Shown: piece by piece, positions 8,814-16,988 of the stretch
Layout: every line of letters begins with the position of its first letter
Position numbering within the stretch: the first letter of the stretch is position 1
Origin: SIAJ01 sp036266155
GTDB lineage: Bacteria; Planctomycetota; Planctomycetia; Gemmatales; Gemmataceae
DNA: 46,686 bases
Direction of reading: 5' to 3'
NCBI GenBank assembly: GCA_036266155.1
Contig: DATANR010000065.1
Coordinates: forward strand, 1 to 46,686
The notes under the pieces: generated by a model
Told to the model about the DNA's origin: nothing
The model's input: the letters and a program-made list of their open reading frames with translations, nothing else
Databases searched by the model: none
Position numbers and translations under genes: made by a program

Positions 8814-9506
8814 TTACTGCTCAAGCACCACTATCCCCACCTCCCGCATCTGCCCTTTGCCAGCCCGTAGCCACGCCGGTTCGGCCGAAGAATTGAGATT
8901 GTTCGTCCACAAGACTCCGTTCTCAAACCGCACGTCGCCGATGGCAGTCAAATGCTCACGCGCCGCAGCAACCCATTCGTCCTGACTCGCTCTTTGAAGT
9001 TGCTCCGCGGCCACGGTCGCGAGTGCTGAAGGTTCTGCATTTCCCAAATGAACTTCAACCGTATCCCCAAGCTGAACGGCGACAACCGGCACCGCCTCCA
9101 CCCGAACCAAAGGCGCCGTGCGCCAATCGCTCGCGAATGGAACTACCTCGACGCTCGTCGGCCGAAGCACGCTCGGTGGCACGTCCGCAATCGGTTTCGG
9201 CCACAAATCAAATGGGCGCGATGGGACCGGGATCGCGGTCAAACTGGCGGGCAATTCCAGAACCGCGAATGATCGCCGAATAGTGCTTTCGTTGCGGATC
9301 AAAGCGATGACGTTTGCAGGGAGGCCTATCGCCGTCGGATTTGTCGCGCGGCCGAGCCATTCCGAGAGCAGCGATGGCGACGGATTACGGATCGCAAGCT
9401 CGACGCGCCAGAGTTTGACGCAACCAGCCCACATGTGTTGGCGAACGGGAAACCGCTGGTGAAACGCGGACAGGACCTGATCGGACACGAAGCCCGCGGG
9501 GCTCAT
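8814..9506 (-). CDS. Unknown protein coupled to the SF1 helicase
   Basis: This is a 230-residue protein of unrecognised family. The start is placed at ATG 9504-9506 (MSPAGFVSDQVLSAFHQRFP), which overlaps the helicase stop as ATGA and implies translational coupling. A longer reading back to 9791 would run antisense-like through the helicase gene and has biased composition. The protein has short hydrophobic strands (VELAIRNPSPSLLSEWLGR, SFAVLELPASLTAIPVP, VEAVPVVAVQLGDTVEVHLG) and ends in VGIVVLEQ. No signal peptide, membrane helix or catalytic motif is visible. Because it is coupled to the helicase it probably acts with it as an accessory or specificity subunit. That is inference from position only. 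Confidence 0.7.
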   Translation of the reverse strand: MSPAGFVSDQVLSAFHQRFPVRQHMWAGCVKLWRVELAIRNPSPSLLSEWLGRATNPTAIGLPANVIALIRNESTIRRSFAVLELPASLTAIPVPSRPFDLWPKPIADVPPSVLRPTSVEVVPFASDWRTAPLVRVEAVPVVAVQLGDTVEVHLGNAEPSALATVAAEQLQRASQDEWVAAAREHLTAIGDVRFENGVLWTNNLNSSAEPAWLRAGKGQMREVGIVVLEQ

Positions 9507-12337
9507 ACGCGGACGCTTTCGTGCGGGGCATGACGATGACGCGGGCCGGAGACGCGCGGACAGTCGGCCAGGGCCGCGACCCAGGCGCGTTCGCGGGCCG
9601 CGTCGACCGCATCCAGATGATCGACCGGGCCTTCCCACTGCAACCGACGAGCCAGCGTGCCAGGATCGCCCGCGAACAACAGCTTCTTGCGTGCCCGACC
9701 CAAAAGCCCGGCCAACACATTTGGTCCATCGCCGAACGGGACCGCGCGGGCGACGTGCGAACGCGTCAGACTGACGGCCATGAAGTCGCACTCATGGCGG
9801 GCTGCGTCCGCGAAATCGACCACAGGAATGTGAGCAAGCCGCGGCGTGCGCGCGAGCAGCCGGCGCAGCACGGCGACCTGTGCGGGGAAGGGCGACGTGA
9901 TCGCGACACCCTGCCCGGCGATCGGCTCCAGGTAACGCACGAGGGCCTGGGCTTCCGGCAAGTTGATGATGCCGGCAGTTGGCAGGTCCGTCATGTCCGG
10001 CGGCAGTGCAGCCCGTTGACGTTGATCGGCGAGATCAATCTCGTAACCCGCCCCGCCGACACGGGTAGGCCGGCCAGGCGCATGGTCGCGGCGGCTTCGA
10101 CCGTTGGTATCGGGGACCGCCAAGAACTCGACGTGCGGCTTGTCCTCGGTCGGCGGCACGATCGCGAAACCAGTCGCAAACGCGCGATTGAGCCAGCACG
10201 CCAGGCCGGGACATGCACGATGGGGACGATCGAGCACGACGACGCGACCGCCTGCCCGTCGCCCGACGTTTTCCGTGACCCACTCATTGGCCTTGTCGAG
10301 CGTCCAGTCCGTGGCGAAATGGATGGCTCGCGTTTCCAAGCCAACGAGTTCTTCTCGGATGACGTCGCCGATGATCGCAAAGGTCGAGGATTCATCCGAT
10401 GGGCCGAAGCGAACGATCGGCCCTGACGCCGATTCCTCCCACACCGGAGTTCGACCTCGTGGCTCGCAGGTTACTTCACCAAGTTCACGGAAGAGGTATT
10501 CCCGGGCGGCTGCCGGCGCGATCGTCGAGGGGAATGCGACCTCGGCGAGCGTCGGGTCGCCGTTCGGCGGCGTGAAAAGTCGAAGTTCGATTTCCGGAGC
10601 GTCGGCGACCGGCTCGCATTCGAGCCGCTTGCGATCGGTGCCGCGCACCGGATACAGTCGGCACACGAGCCGGTTGCCGTCGTTCGACCAGATATGGTGG
10701 CGCTGAGCGGATAACAATCGAGCAAATAGATCGGGCCTTGAGGTGCGATGCCGGCCCGTGGGCGCCTCGGCCGGTTCGCCGACCAACACCCAGCGCCGCG
10801 CCAGGCGTGCGGCCGCGAGGAAATCGGCCTCGGCCAGGCGATGAGCATCGTCGATGATGAGCAAATCGAATGGCGCTTGTGTGGCGACATTCGCGTCGGA
10901 CGCAATCCCAGCGACGGGGCCGGCGATCACTTGAATCGTCCGGCATGCCTCGCGTACAAGTTGATCGACGTGGCCTTCAACCTGTCTTGCCCAACCGCGG
11001 GCGAACTCCAATGCCTGTCGGGCCGCAGCGAGTTCTTCTTGCATTGCCGCGCTGTTCGAAATGTCGCTTGCGGCCGAGCGCAACTCATCTGCGAGTGATT
11101 CCTCACGCTTGGCAATGGTTGTGATGTCGCGGGCCAGCGCTTCAATCCGCACGTCGAGTTCGACGTCCCGCCGTGCGACTTCCGCGTCGAGGAAGCGAGC
11201 ACGTTCGGCGGCGTGTTCTTCCTCGGCTCGTTGGATGTCAGCCGCCAGTTTCTGTTCACGGACTGCCAATTCATCGAGCGCGGTCGTTGCGGCCGCCAGA
11301 CTGGCCGATGCCTCGCCGAGCCGCGCTGTCAGAGTCCCGTCGAATTTGCCCTTCCAATAGGCCGGCGTATACCAGCGGCCAGACTGCAGCGCATCGGACT
11401 TCGGCTTTAGTTCCTGAACAATAACTTCCGCTGATCGCCTGCGTTCCTCGGCCTGCGTTCGTGCGGCAGCCAGCTCAGCCTTCGTAGCGTCCAAGGTCGA
11501 CATGCGGCGGGCATGTGCCGTCGCCGTGCCGCGAATTCGTTGCACGAAATATGGAGGCGAATCCTCGTTCGCCTCCGCCTCGCGTCGAACGTCGTCCGGC
11601 ACATTTTGACGCTTGGACACCAACTCGGCATGTTCCGCCTGACCGGCAGCCAAGCGCTCGCGAACAGCAATGCACTCGCTCCAGGCCGTTTGCAATCGCT
11701 CCGCCTTGCTGACCCGCTCCTCAGCTTCGGTCAACAAAGTGGTCGAGCGACGTACGAGGTCGTCACGAATTTTGGCCTCGCGTCGACCGGGCGCCAGCGC
11801 TGCGGTTGACGGTAACAGCTTCTCCGCAACCTCGCCGGGCCCTAGTCGCCGGACGACAATGGCATCGCTGAGCGCGGGCAGCAGTCCATCGAGCGCGGTC
11901 GGCTCCGGCGAAAGAAACAACACTTTGCTGCCGCGCCCGATCGTCTGCTTTACGATCTCGACGGCGACACGCGATTTACCCGTGCCCGTTGGGCCAGCGA
12001 TGAGAAGCAGGTCCGGCGTATACAGCGCGCGAGCAACCGCGTCTTGCTGATCGGCGTCAAGAGATTGATCAACCGGGATATACGGTGCCGAGAGAGGGGC
12101 GGGCGCGAGGCGGTCGCCTAACGCATTTTGCAAAAAAGGTCGAACGGTGTCGGCGGCTGGCGGCGTGACAATGGGAATCTGGTCGGCGAGCAGGTAGCCT
12201 TGACGCGTTGCCAGATCGATAAGCTGTTTTTGCTGGTGCGGGGCGAGCAGGGGGTACGTCTCTTCCCACGACCGCGCAGGGGCCGGGAGGGTCGGCGCGG
12301 CGGCCCCCCCGTTGGCGTGCCCTTCGCGGTGACTCAT
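9503..12337 (-). CDS. Superfamily 1 (Dna2/NAM7-like) helicase with long coiled-coil insert
   Basis: This is a 944-residue ATPase. Walker A is GPTGTGKS at residues 115-122, preceded by a Q-motif-like DADQQDAVARAL. Walker B is LLIIDDAHRL near residue 490, followed by RRWVLVGEPAEAP (motif III-like). Between them, about residues 195-440, lies a charged, heptad-rich coiled coil (LTEAEERVSKAERL, ELAVREQKLAADIQRAEEEH). The C-terminal half has SF1 core segments: GVAITSPFPAQVAVLRRLL, FMAVSLTRSH and NVLAGLLGRARKKLLFAGD. The last is the motif VI region of AAA_12-type helicases. It should be a cytoplasmic nucleic-acid motor. It forms an overlapping pair with 8814-9506. Its role (RNA, DNA repair or defence) cannot be decided from sequence. 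Confidence 0.85.
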   Translation of the reverse strand: MSHREGHANGGAAAPTLPAPARSWEETYPLLAPHQQKQLIDLATRQGYLLADQIPIVTPPAADTVRPFLQNALGDRLAPAPLSAPYIPVDQSLDADQQDAVARALYTPDLLLIAGPTGTGKSRVAVEIVKQTIGRGSKVLFLSPEPTALDGLLPALSDAIVVRRLGPGEVAEKLLPSTAALAPGRREAKIRDDLVRRSTTLLTEAEERVSKAERLQTAWSECIAVRERLAAGQAEHAELVSKRQNVPDDVRREAEANEDSPPYFVQRIRGTATAHARRMSTLDATKAELAAARTQAEERRRSAEVIVQELKPKSDALQSGRWYTPAYWKGKFDGTLTARLGEASASLAAATTALDELAVREQKLAADIQRAEEEHAAERARFLDAEVARRDVELDVRIEALARDITTIAKREESLADELRSAASDISNSAAMQEELAAARQALEFARGWARQVEGHVDQLVREACRTIQVIAGPVAGIASDANVATQAPFDLLIIDDAHRLAEADFLAAARLARRWVLVGEPAEAPTGRHRTSRPDLFARLLSAQRHHIWSNDGNRLVCRLYPVRGTDRKRLECEPVADAPEIELRLFTPPNGDPTLAEVAFPSTIAPAAAREYLFRELGEVTCEPRGRTPVWEESASGPIVRFGPSDESSTFAIIGDVIREELVGLETRAIHFATDWTLDKANEWVTENVGRRAGGRVVVLDRPHRACPGLACWLNRAFATGFAIVPPTEDKPHVEFLAVPDTNGRSRRDHAPGRPTRVGGAGYEIDLADQRQRAALPPDMTDLPTAGIINLPEAQALVRYLEPIAGQGVAITSPFPAQVAVLRRLLARTPRLAHIPVVDFADAARHECDFMAVSLTRSHVARAVPFGDGPNVLAGLLGRARKKLLFAGDPGTLARRLQWEGPVDHLDAVDAARERAWVAALADCPRVSGPRHRHAPHESVRV

Positions 12338-12672
12338 CGCGGATCCTCAGGGTGCAAAACGGGGAGGTCAGTCAGGAGAGGGGATTGCGGCACCCGATCG
12401 TCAATCGGCTCCCCGGAGCCGTGGTGACGAGTCAACCGAATGTCGACTCCCGAGGTGGTTCCCGGAAGTGGACCGTTGGCAAAGTATAGGCGCAAATCCG
12501 GCGACAATCTATCGGACACTATTTTGCCGCCCGATGCAAACATATTCCCCTTAACCCGCGAACGTCGTGAAGGTTTCGTTAATTGCAGACGGGTCTGCGA
12601 ATTGCCTATTCAACGACTTTTTCCGACTTGTGACAATTGCCCCGGCAAGCCCGGCAAACTGTAACGGCTCAC
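12338..12672. other. Intergenic region upstream of the helicase
   Basis: This 335-base stretch separates the helicase start from the small TPR gene that ends at 12673. No supported gene was found; the open frames on the plus strand have no homology-like features. It should contain the helicase promoter on the minus strand. No clear hairpin or repeat was seen. Confidence 0.45.
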
Positions 12673-12990
12673 TTATTCAATACTGGCTAGAAGCCCGGAC
12701 ATTTCACCTTCGGCGTGAGAATTCCCCTGTTCCCGTGCGGCCGCAATTCCTTGCTTGAGCACGGAACACGCCTCGTCGACGCGATTGAGACGATTCAGAA
12801 TCTGCCCGGCCATCAGATACGCGGGAACGTAGGGCGAGTCGCCGATGAGCCCCATCAAGTGATCCGCAGCGGCCGCATCGTCGCCGGCGCTCGCATATTC
12901 CATCGCCAAGCCATAACGCAAGAATGCGTCCGCCGGGTCGTCGGCGAGGAGCGCTTCGATTTGGGCCATCCGCGTTGTCCGGGTCGGCAC
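12673..12990 (-). CDS. Small TPR-repeat protein
   Basis: This is a 105-residue protein with about two tetratricopeptide units: DPADAFLRYGLAMEYASAGDDAAAADHL, and SPYVPAYLMAGQILNRLNRVDEACSVLKQGI. The start is GTG 12988-12990, because AGGAG stands 7 bases upstream; ATG 12969 is an in-frame alternative. It lies 10 bases after the stop of the ABC-2 permease gene and is probably the last gene of that operon. TPR proteins of this size act as adaptors; no partner can be named. The C terminus has QGNSHAEGEMSGLLASIE. There is no signal peptide. Confidence 0.75.
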   Translation of the reverse strand: MPTRTTRMAQIEALLADDPADAFLRYGLAMEYASAGDDAAAADHLMGLIGDSPYVPAYLMAGQILNRLNRVDEACSVLKQGIAAAREQGNSHAEGEMSGLLASIE

Positions 12991-13000
12991 TTCAGTTCTC

Positions 13001-14053
13001 CTAACGCCAACGGAAGATCTTGAGGGCGACGGCAAACGGGATCAGGCCCCACACGGCGAGAACGAGCAACTCGCGACCGAGTTCGTCGAGGCTTTTCCCC
13101 TCGAGCATGACGCCACGCAGAGCGTCGTTCATCGCTGTCAGCGGCAGCAGCTTGATGATCGGCTGCACCACGTCCGGAAACCGCTCCGATGAGAAGAAGA
13201 CCCCGGACACGATGTACATCGGCAACATGACCAGGTTCATCAGACCGGACACAGTCTCGATCGTTTTAGCTCGGCTGGCAACGAGCAAGCCAAGCCCGCC
13301 GAAACATGCGGCCCCGAAGACGATCAGGAACACGAGCGAGCCGAGGCTCCCTTGATTCTTGACGTCGAACACGAAGTAGCCGAAGAGGAGCAATACCAGC
13401 ACTTCGGGGATGGTGAACAACATCCGGCTGATGAGCACCGAGAGCAAGAAGTCTCGTCGTTTCATTGGCGTGGCGAGGTAGCGCTTGAGCAACTTACGCA
13501 CGCGCATGTCGGCCAATACGTAGCCAACACCCCATAGGCCGCCGCCCATGAGGTTCATGCCCAACATGCCGGGCACCAGGAAGTCGATGTAGCGGTTGCC
13601 CTTCTCTTCCAGGTGCTTCTCGTCCAGCGGTGGGGCATTGGTCGCGGATTGCTTGTAAATCGTCGCCTCAACGGCATGGCGAGCGAGCACGCTTTCGGTC
13701 CGGTTCGGCTCGTCCCACAACTCATACCCGCTTGTCGCTGGCGCGACGACAAGGTCTGTCTTCCCAGACCGCAGCCGCTTCTTCCATTCCTCGCCGGTCA
13801 CGCCGGCGACCTCGAACCGTTCGTCCTTGGCGAGTTGCTCCTTCAACTGGGCGACGGCTTCCGGCGATCCCACGTCTTCACGCACAACGACTTTGATCTT
13901 CTCGATCGGCCGTTCACGGAAGGCGATTCCGAGCGCGACCGCCATGATGAGTGGGAAGCCGTACACCCAGAACACGGCCGCCGGCTCGCGGTAGAACTCG
14001 CGGAACCGGGACGCGGTGAGTTGGAGCAGCGGATAGTAGCGCTTCGGGTTCAT
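13001..14053 (-). CDS. ABC-2 type transporter permease
   Basis: This 350-residue inner-membrane protein has the ABC-2 layout. A first helix (AAVFWVYGFPLIMAVALGIAF) is followed by a soluble extracytoplasmic domain of about 130 residues (VVVREDVGSPEAVAQLKEQL to IDFLVPGMLG). A cluster of helices then includes LGMNLMGGGLWGVGYVLADM, MLFTIPEVLVLLLFGYFVF, LVFLIVFGAACFGGLGLLVAS and LMNLVMLPMYIVSGVFFSSERF. The YIVSGVFF-SSERFP-LLPLTAMNDALR stretch is typical of the ABC2_membrane family. It is 6 bases downstream of its ATPase gene, so the pair forms one exporter. The substrate is unknown; relatives export drugs, Na+ or polysaccharide. Confidence 0.88.
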   Translation of the reverse strand: MNPKRYYPLLQLTASRFREFYREPAAVFWVYGFPLIMAVALGIAFRERPIEKIKVVVREDVGSPEAVAQLKEQLAKDERFEVAGVTGEEWKKRLRSGKTDLVVAPATSGYELWDEPNRTESVLARHAVEATIYKQSATNAPPLDEKHLEEKGNRYIDFLVPGMLGMNLMGGGLWGVGYVLADMRVRKLLKRYLATPMKRRDFLLSVLISRMLFTIPEVLVLLLFGYFVFDVKNQGSLGSLVFLIVFGAACFGGLGLLVASRAKTIETVSGLMNLVMLPMYIVSGVFFSSERFPDVVQPIIKLLPLTAMNDALRGVMLEGKSLDELGRELLVLAVWGLIPFAVALKIFRWR

Positions 14054-14059
14054 GCTGGA

Positions 14060-14998
14060 TTATTCATTGTCCCGCAGATGCCGGCCGGTCAGGTTGACGA
14101 ACACGTCTTCGAGCGTCGCATGCCGGGTCGTGAGCGTGGCCAGCTCGCGGCCGGCCTGTTGCAGTTGTCGCAACAGCGCAGGCAATGCCACGTGCGGCTC
14201 GGCCACAGTGAGGCCGAATTGCCCGGCATCGACGCGGGAGGCCGTGACCGACGGCAACCCCGCGAATTCTTCGATGGGCGGCGTCTGTCCGGCGGCCAGG
14301 GTAAAGTCGATGACGTGCTGGCCACCGAGTCGCGCTATCAACTCGGAGGGCGTACCCACCGCGATCACTTCGCCGCGGTCGACGACGGCCACGCGGTCGC
14401 AGAGCCTCTCAGCTTCATCCATGTAATGGGTCGTCAACAAGACGGTGCGACCGGACTGGCGGAACTTATTGATGATGTCCCAGAGTTGCCGGCGTGATTG
14501 CGGATCGAGGCCGGTGGTCGGCTCGTCGAGAAACAGAAGCTCCGGGTCGCCGACGATCGCACACGCCACCGCCAGCCGTTGCTTCTGACCCCCGGACAAC
14601 TTCACCACATAGCTGCGTGCCTTCTCTTCAAGTGACACGCGCGCGATGGCCTCGGCCGGGTCGAGGCCGGACGGATAGAAGGAGCGAAAGATCGTCACGA
14701 CTTCGCGAACGGTCAGCTTGTCGGAGAGACGGGTTTCCTGGAGCGAGATGCCGATGCGCCGACGGATGGCGTCGGCGTCGCTTTCCCAACGCAAATCGAG
14801 AACTTCGACTTGGCCTTCGGTCGGGTCGAGGAGTCCTTCGAGGATTTCCATCGTGGTCGTCTTGCCGGCGCCGTTGGGGCCGAGCAAGCCGAAGCACTCG
14901 CCTGTGCGGACTTCGAGGTTCAGCCCGCGGACGGCCTCCACGGGCGGCCGGCCGGCGTAGGTCTTGGTGAGCTGCCGACAACGAATCGCAGTGGGCAT
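14060..14998 (-). CDS. ABC transporter ATP-binding protein (ABC-2 exporter)
   Basis: This is a 312-residue ATPase with Walker A GPNGAGKTT, Q-loop (ISLQETRLSDKLTVRE), signature KLSGGQKQRLAVA, Walker B LLFLDEPTTGLD and the switch histidine in LLTTHYMDEAERLCDR. The ATPase core ends near residue 225. The C-terminal 85 residues (DFTLAAGQTPPIEEFAGLP, ALLRQLQQAGRELATLTTRHATLEDVFVNLTGRHLRD) form the regulatory tail common in CcmA/NatA-type ATPases, ending in the conserved LEDVFVxLTG motif. It is the first gene of the pair with the permease at 13001-14053. The HlyD gene ends 73 bases upstream, so all may share a transcript. Confidence 0.93.
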   Translation of the reverse strand: MPTAIRCRQLTKTYAGRPPVEAVRGLNLEVRTGECFGLLGPNGAGKTTTMEILEGLLDPTEGQVEVLDLRWESDADAIRRRIGISLQETRLSDKLTVREVVTIFRSFYPSGLDPAEAIARVSLEEKARSYVVKLSGGQKQRLAVACAIVGDPELLFLDEPTTGLDPQSRRQLWDIINKFRQSGRTVLLTTHYMDEAERLCDRVAVVDRGEVIAVGTPSELIARLGGQHVIDFTLAAGQTPPIEEFAGLPSVTASRVDAGQFGLTVAEPHVALPALLRQLQQAGRELATLTTRHATLEDVFVNLTGRHLRDNE

Positions 14999-15071
14999 CG
15001 AAAACGCCTGGGACCGGCGGGCGGGAGAATGATAGCGAGCGAAGTCCGGGCGGGGAGGTTCGCGCGACCGC

Positions 15072-16139
15072 TCACTTGCCGATCGTTACGCGCACCTTCT
15101 GACCGAACCGCGGCGGCGACTGGCCCACGGGCACGTCGATAGACACGAGGCATTCGAGCACGCGATCGTCGTTGACCGGGAAGATGTCCAGGGCCCCGCC
15201 GGTCGCGTGCCGCTTCGGCAAGAACTGCTCACCGACCTTGGTAACTATACCCGACCAGCGTTGCTTTGAGTCCGTCTCGTCCTCGATGTCGGCCGACTGG
15301 CCCTTCGACACGCGATTGGCGAATTCCTGCGTCACCTCGGCACGGACTAGGAGGGGGCCCTTCTTCACGAACCAGAAAGCCGGGTCACGGGTCATCGGTC
15401 CAAATGATGACCCCTCGGAGACGAAGGTACGGATGATCTTACCATCGGCTTTGGCGGTGCATTTGATTTGATCGCGGGCGGTCTCGGCTTGCTTCTTGAG
15501 CACCTGCAACCTCTTGATATTCGCGTTGGCGAGGTCGCGCAGGTATGTAGGTGATTCACTTTTCGCCAATTCCAACTTGAGCTGGGTTGCTTGCAGCGTC
15601 AGATCGGCCGCTAGGACATTGGCCTCAAAGATCGACAAATCAGCCTTGCTTTTGTTTCCGTCGCGCACCGCAATTCGAGCATCTTCAAGTTCCTTCTTGC
15701 GTGCGTTTAACTCTGCCTCCTTGGCGAGGATTTCCTTCTGCGTAACCTTGATGCCCGAATCGAAGGCCCGAATCGTCGCCTCGGCTTTGGCCAACTCCGC
15801 GGTGGCGGCCGAAATGGCATCGTCGGCTTCGGTCACCTTCAGGGCTGCCAATTCGGAATCGAGTTCCAACAGCTCCTCACCCGCTTTGACTTCGTCGCCT
15901 TCTTTCTTGAGCACCTTGATTACTTGCGAAGGCTGCGGGAAATTGTTCGGGTAAATGCCGATCATCTTGTCCTCGGTATCCACCATCCCGAGGCACACGA
16001 GCGTCTTCCCCGCCGCCGTTTGCGGCGTAGCGGTCGCGCGATTCTTGTCTGCCGGGTCCCCCGCGGCCATCAATACCGTGAGGCCGAGCGCCGCGATGCC
16101 GACGATCGCCAGACCCGCAACGACGCGATTCCTGCTCAT
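15072..16139 (-). CDS. HlyD/DevB-family periplasmic adaptor protein
   Basis: This is a 355-residue membrane-fusion protein. An N-terminal anchor or signal (VVAGLAIVGIAALGLTVLMAA) is followed by a lipoyl-like half-motif (SQVIKVLKKEGDEVKAGEELLELD). A long alpha-helical hairpin comes next (ISAATAELAKAEATIRAF to LQATQLKLELAKSESP, about residues 105-215), then the second lipoyl half (CTAKADGKIIRTFVSEGSSF) and beta-barrel segments. The start is ATG 16137-16139, overlapping the ATPase stop as ATGA. Together with the ATPase and FtsX-type permease upstream it makes a DevBCA/MacAB-like tripartite exporter, with this protein bridging the inner membrane to an outer-membrane channel not present here. Confidence 0.9.
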   Translation of the reverse strand: MSRNRVVAGLAIVGIAALGLTVLMAAGDPADKNRATATPQTAAGKTLVCLGMVDTEDKMIGIYPNNFPQPSQVIKVLKKEGDEVKAGEELLELDSELAALKVTEADDAISAATAELAKAEATIRAFDSGIKVTQKEILAKEAELNARKKELEDARIAVRDGNKSKADLSIFEANVLAADLTLQATQLKLELAKSESPTYLRDLANANIKRLQVLKKQAETARDQIKCTAKADGKIIRTFVSEGSSFGPMTRDPAFWFVKKGPLLVRAEVTQEFANRVSKGQSADIEDETDSKQRWSGIVTKVGEQFLPKRHATGGALDIFPVNDDRVLECLVSIDVPVGQSPPRFGQKVRVTIGK

Positions 16140-16891
16140 TGTGCGGCCCTCCACGGTTCGAGCCCGCCCCGGTCGGCCGGAACGTCTGTCTCCGTCAAAT
16201 GTCCGTCGTCCAGGTGATACGACACGTCCACGTGCTCCAGAAGCCGTTGGTCGTGCGACACCACGATGATCGTTGACTTGTATTCGTGCGCGGCCGCCTG
16301 CAATTGATCGATCACGACCTGCCCGCTGCCCCAATCGAGAGCGCTGGTCGGCTCGTCGGCAAAGCAGAATTTGGGCCGCTTGATGAGCGCCCGCCCGATG
16401 GCCACGCGTTGCTTCTCGCCACCGGATAGCTGGGCCGGCTTCTTGTTCTCTTTGCCCTTGAGGCCGAGGAGGGCCAGCATCTCGTCGGCTCGCTTGCGTG
16501 CTTCACGCCCGCCAACGCCGTCGCCCCAACGCAGAACGATCTCGAGTTGTTGCCGAGCGGTGAGGGCGGGGAAGAGGTTGTAGCCCTGAAAGATAAACCC
16601 GCAGTTTCGCAGCCGGAAATGCTCGCGTTCGCGGGGGCTCAGTTGCCAGACGTTGACCCAGCGTCCTTCGTCGCGGGCCATCACCTGTCCACTGTCCGGT
16701 TGCAGCAAGCCGGACGCGATGGCGAGCAGAGTCGATTTGCCCGACCCGCTCGGGCCCATCAGCAAGCTGATCTCGCCGCGATACAGGCTGAGCGTCACGT
16801 CGTCGATGACATTCCGCGCCGCCCCGCCGTCGCTAAACGAGCGAACGATCTGAATGCAGCGGAGTGTCGGTTCTTCGGCGGCGTCAGACAT
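16136..16891 (-). CDS. ABC transporter ATP-binding protein (DevA/MacB-like)
   Basis: This is a 251-residue ATPase with Walker A GPSGSGKST, Q-loop in CGFIFQGYNLFPALTA, signature QLSGGEKQRVAIGRAL, Walker B FCFADEPTSALDWGSG and switch histidine in IIVVSHDQRL. This is the LolD/MacB/DevA type, which energises export or extraction rather than uptake. Translation most likely begins at ATG 16889-16891 (MSDAAEEPTLRC). The longer frame back to 16972 runs through an AT-rich inverted repeat that encodes a fake signal-like stretch. The stop overlaps the start of the adaptor gene, and the permease gene is upstream in the same direction. Confidence 0.93.
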   Translation of the reverse strand: MSDAAEEPTLRCIQIVRSFSDGGAARNVIDDVTLSLYRGEISLLMGPSGSGKSTLLAIASGLLQPDSGQVMARDEGRWVNVWQLSPREREHFRLRNCGFIFQGYNLFPALTARQQLEIVLRWGDGVGGREARKRADEMLALLGLKGKENKKPAQLSGGEKQRVAIGRALIKRPKFCFADEPTSALDWGSGQVVIDQLQAAAHEYKSTIIVVSHDQRLLEHVDVSYHLDDGHLTETDVPADRGGLEPWRAAQ

Positions 16892-16900
16892 CTTCGATCC

Positions 16901-16988
16901 AAATGCAAAATGCAAAATGATAAATGCAAAAAGAAGACAGCTAGCCACAGTCCGAATTTTTGCATTTATCATTTTGCATTTATCATTA
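16901..16988. repeat. AT-rich inverted repeat between permease and ATPase genes
   Basis: A left arm at 16901-16932 built from AAATGCAAAATG units pairs with a right arm at 16957-16988 (TTTTTGCATTTATCATTTTG), leaving a 24-base loop. The right arm includes the TAA stop of the permease gene. The arms are far more AT-rich than the rest of the operon. The element may attenuate or process the transcript between the two genes. Confidence 0.85.

Noticed and set aside
9507..9791. N-terminal extension of the helicase partner gene
   Set aside because: The region already codes for the helicase C terminus in another frame, is Arg/Gly/Pro-rich, and a coupled ATGA start lies at 9506.
12440..12664. Possible small plus-strand gene of 74 codons in the helicase upstream region
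   Set aside because: It has no ribosome-binding site, no recognisable motif and an irregular composition.
16892..16972. Apparent signal peptide on the DevA-like ATPase
   Set aside because: The hydrophobic stretch is translation of the AT-rich inverted repeat. ABC ATPases are cytoplasmic, and a good ATG exists at 16891.
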